A stretch of 6,470 bases of DNA from Pseudomonadota bacterium (GTDB taxonomy: Bacteria > Pseudomonadota > Gammaproteobacteria > Steroidobacterales > Woeseiaceae): positions 1 to 6,470 of the forward strand of contig JADFGH010000133.1 in the NCBI GenBank assembly GCA_022567775.1, given 5' to 3'. Positions 5,429 through 6,470 of this stretch are shown piece by piece. Each line of letters starts with the position of its first letter. The stretch's first letter is position 1. The notes under the pieces were generated by a model. That model had not been told where the DNA came from and searched no databases. It worked only from the letters and a program-made list of their open reading frames with translations. Position numbers and translations under genes: made by a program.

Positions 5429-6470
5429 CAGGCCGGCTCCTCGCGCAGCACAGCAGTTCCTTCACGCGCCGTAGCTTGCAGGCGATAGCGCCGGTCGCTG
5501 GCGGCAATCAGGCCGCCAAAGGCCATGATCAATGCGCCCAGCCAGATGAAGCGGATCAGTGGTTTGTATTGCAGGCGCACACTCCAGGCATCGTTACCCA
5601 GCGGATCGCCGAGTGCGACAAACAGGTCCCTGTTCCAGCCGGCATCGATGCCGGCCTCGGTCATCGGGCTTTGCTGCACCAGGTAGGTGCGTTTCTGTGG
5701 TCTGAGTTCCGCGACGAATTTGCCGTCTTTGCGTATTTCGATTTCACCCTCGAGTGCCTGGTAATTCGGTCCCTGCACATTATTGAGATCGGTCAGCTTA
5801 AAGCTGTAGCCTGCGACCTCGACCGTTTCGCCCGGACGCACACTGAGATCTGCCTCGACCGTAAATGCCGAAACGATAGTGATGCCGAGTGTGAACATGC
5901 CGACACCAAAATGTGCCACCGACATGCCCAGTGCCGATCGACTGATGCCCGGCGTGCCCGGGGCGCGGCGCCACGAACGAAGCGGCTGCAGCAGCGACAC
6001 TGCCATGATCCAGAAACCGGCGATGGCGCCAATACTCACCAGGAGCCCGAAGCGGCCGTAAAAGACCGTCGGTACTGCGACCCCGGCGACAATAGCGATG
6101 ATGCCGGGAATTTTTAGCTGTTCGAATAACGCCCCGAATGCCTGGCTGCGCCAGGCGGTGTGCATGCCGACGCCGATCAGCAACGTAAGCGGCAACATGG
6201 GCAGTGCGAACGCAAATTCGAACCATGGCGGACCGATGGAGATTTTGCCCCACTCAAACACGTCGTACAGCAAGGGCGCCAGCGTTCCATACAAAATGAC
6301 GGTGCAAGCGATGACCAGCAGCACATTGTTTAACAGCAGGAACGTTTCACGCGACAATGGACGGAAACCTGCCGCTGAATCCATACCTGGCGCCCGCCAC
6401 GCGTAGAGAATCAGTGCGCCGCCGATGACAATCCCTAGGAAAATGAGAATGAAGAGCCCGCGCGCCGGGT
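5428..6470 (-). CDS. ccmF: Haem lyase subunit CcmF, N-terminal half outside the window
   Basis: Polytopic inner-membrane protein that, with CcmH and CcmI, forms the haem lyase attaching haem from CcmE to apocytochrome c. The frame is open to the right edge, so 346 C-terminal residues are visible of the roughly 640-660 usual for the family. The in-frame ATG at 6384 is internal: codons upstream of it encode PARGLFILIFLGI, a normal CcmF helix. SRETFLLLNN and KISIGPPWFEF are strongly conserved CcmF segments. The His codon at 5911-5913, in SVAHFGVGM, corresponds to the late conserved haem-b ligand (His491 in E. coli). A soluble periplasmic segment follows (about 5575-5845, including the RTYLVQQSPMTEAGI stretch), then a final membrane helix and a basic tail. 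The WWD haem-binding signature would lie in the missing part. It shares one base with ccmG. Confidence 0.97.
   Translation of the reverse strand, partial: PARGLFILIFLGIVIGGALILYAWRAPGMDSAAGFRPLSRETFLLLNNVLLVIACTVILYGTLAPLLYDVFEWGKISIGPPWFEFAFALPMLPLTLLIGVGMHTAWRSQAFGALFEQLKIPGIIAIVAGVAVPTVFYGRFGLLVSIGAIAGFWIMAVSLLQPLRSWRRAPGTPGISRSALGMSVAHFGVGMFTLGITIVSAFTVEADLSVRPGETVEVAGYSFKLTDLNNVQGPNYQALEGEIEIRKDGKFVAELRPQKRTYLVQQSPMTEAGIDAGWNRDLFVALGDPLGNDAWSVRLQYKPLIRFIWLGALIMAFGGLIAASDRRYRLQATAREGTAVLREEPA
5437..5441 (-). promoter_or_regulatory. Ribosome binding site of ccmG
   Basis: The minus strand reads AGGAG, 8 bases before the ccmG ATG. It lies inside the last codons of ccmF. It confirms the overlapping start and suggests that ccmG can recruit ribosomes itself as well as by coupling. 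Confidence 0.7.

Noticed and set aside
5410..6117. Plus-strand open frame of 235 codons opposite ccmF
   Set aside because: The opposite strand encodes conserved CcmF sequence throughout. The product is a low-quality His/Asp/Cys-rich string with no family resemblance.
5428..6384. ccmF read as a complete gene starting at the ATG at 6384
   Set aside because: The same frame stays open to the right edge and the upstream codons encode typical CcmF membrane-helix sequence, so the ATG is an internal Met in a partial gene.
1..6470. Possible novel defence, mobile or RNA-based system
   Set aside because: Both strands were scanned for transposase or integrase motifs, repeated spacers, tRNA-like folds and long non-coding gaps; none were seen. 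Nearly every base lies in a recognised housekeeping-type gene.

Overview
The window is a densely packed, single-direction stretch of bacterial chromosome. All eight genes lie on the minus strand, so transcription runs from high to low coordinates. The DNA is moderately GC-rich. The separate ccmF-ccmG-ccmH-ccmI order and the protein sequences point to a proteobacterium, most likely a free-living gammaproteobacterium. That assignment comes from family resemblance only, because the window holds no rRNA or other taxonomic marker.

Layout in transcription order. From the right edge to about 3490 is the distal half of a System I cytochrome c maturation (ccm) operon: ccmF (5' end outside the window), ccmG/dsbE, ccmH and ccmI. 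These genes overlap by 1 or 4 bases or are 2 bases apart. After a 17-base gap comes a full-length NAD-type malic enzyme (1739-3472). It is followed by a hotdog-fold PaaI-like thioesterase (1345-1749) whose probable TTG start lies inside the malic enzyme's 3' end. Next is a nitronate monooxygenase-family flavoprotein (369-1334), then a crcB/fluc fluoride channel (1-349) cut by the left edge. No gap between genes exceeds 19 bases, and I see no convincing terminator or promoter between them, so all eight may share one transcript.

The ccm proteins act together at the inner membrane. CcmG and CcmH are thioredoxin-like or CxxC proteins that keep the apocytochrome CxxCH thiols reduced. CcmI presents apocytochrome through its TPR domain, and CcmF is the haem lyase core. 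The four downstream genes are cytoplasmic central-metabolism or acyl-CoA enzymes plus an ion channel. They have no obvious direct role in cytochrome maturation.

I found no mobile element, CRISPR array, RNA gene or recognisable new multi-gene system. The points most worth a second look are small departures inside known families. CcmI is missing nearly all of the cytoplasmic loop normally found between its two membrane helices. The Fluc channel has Leu and Met where the family's two 'Phe-box' phenylalanines normally sit. The malic enzyme has Ser where the malate-binding Arg of the animal and E. coli enzymes sits. The ccm operon also appears to continue into unrelated metabolic genes.
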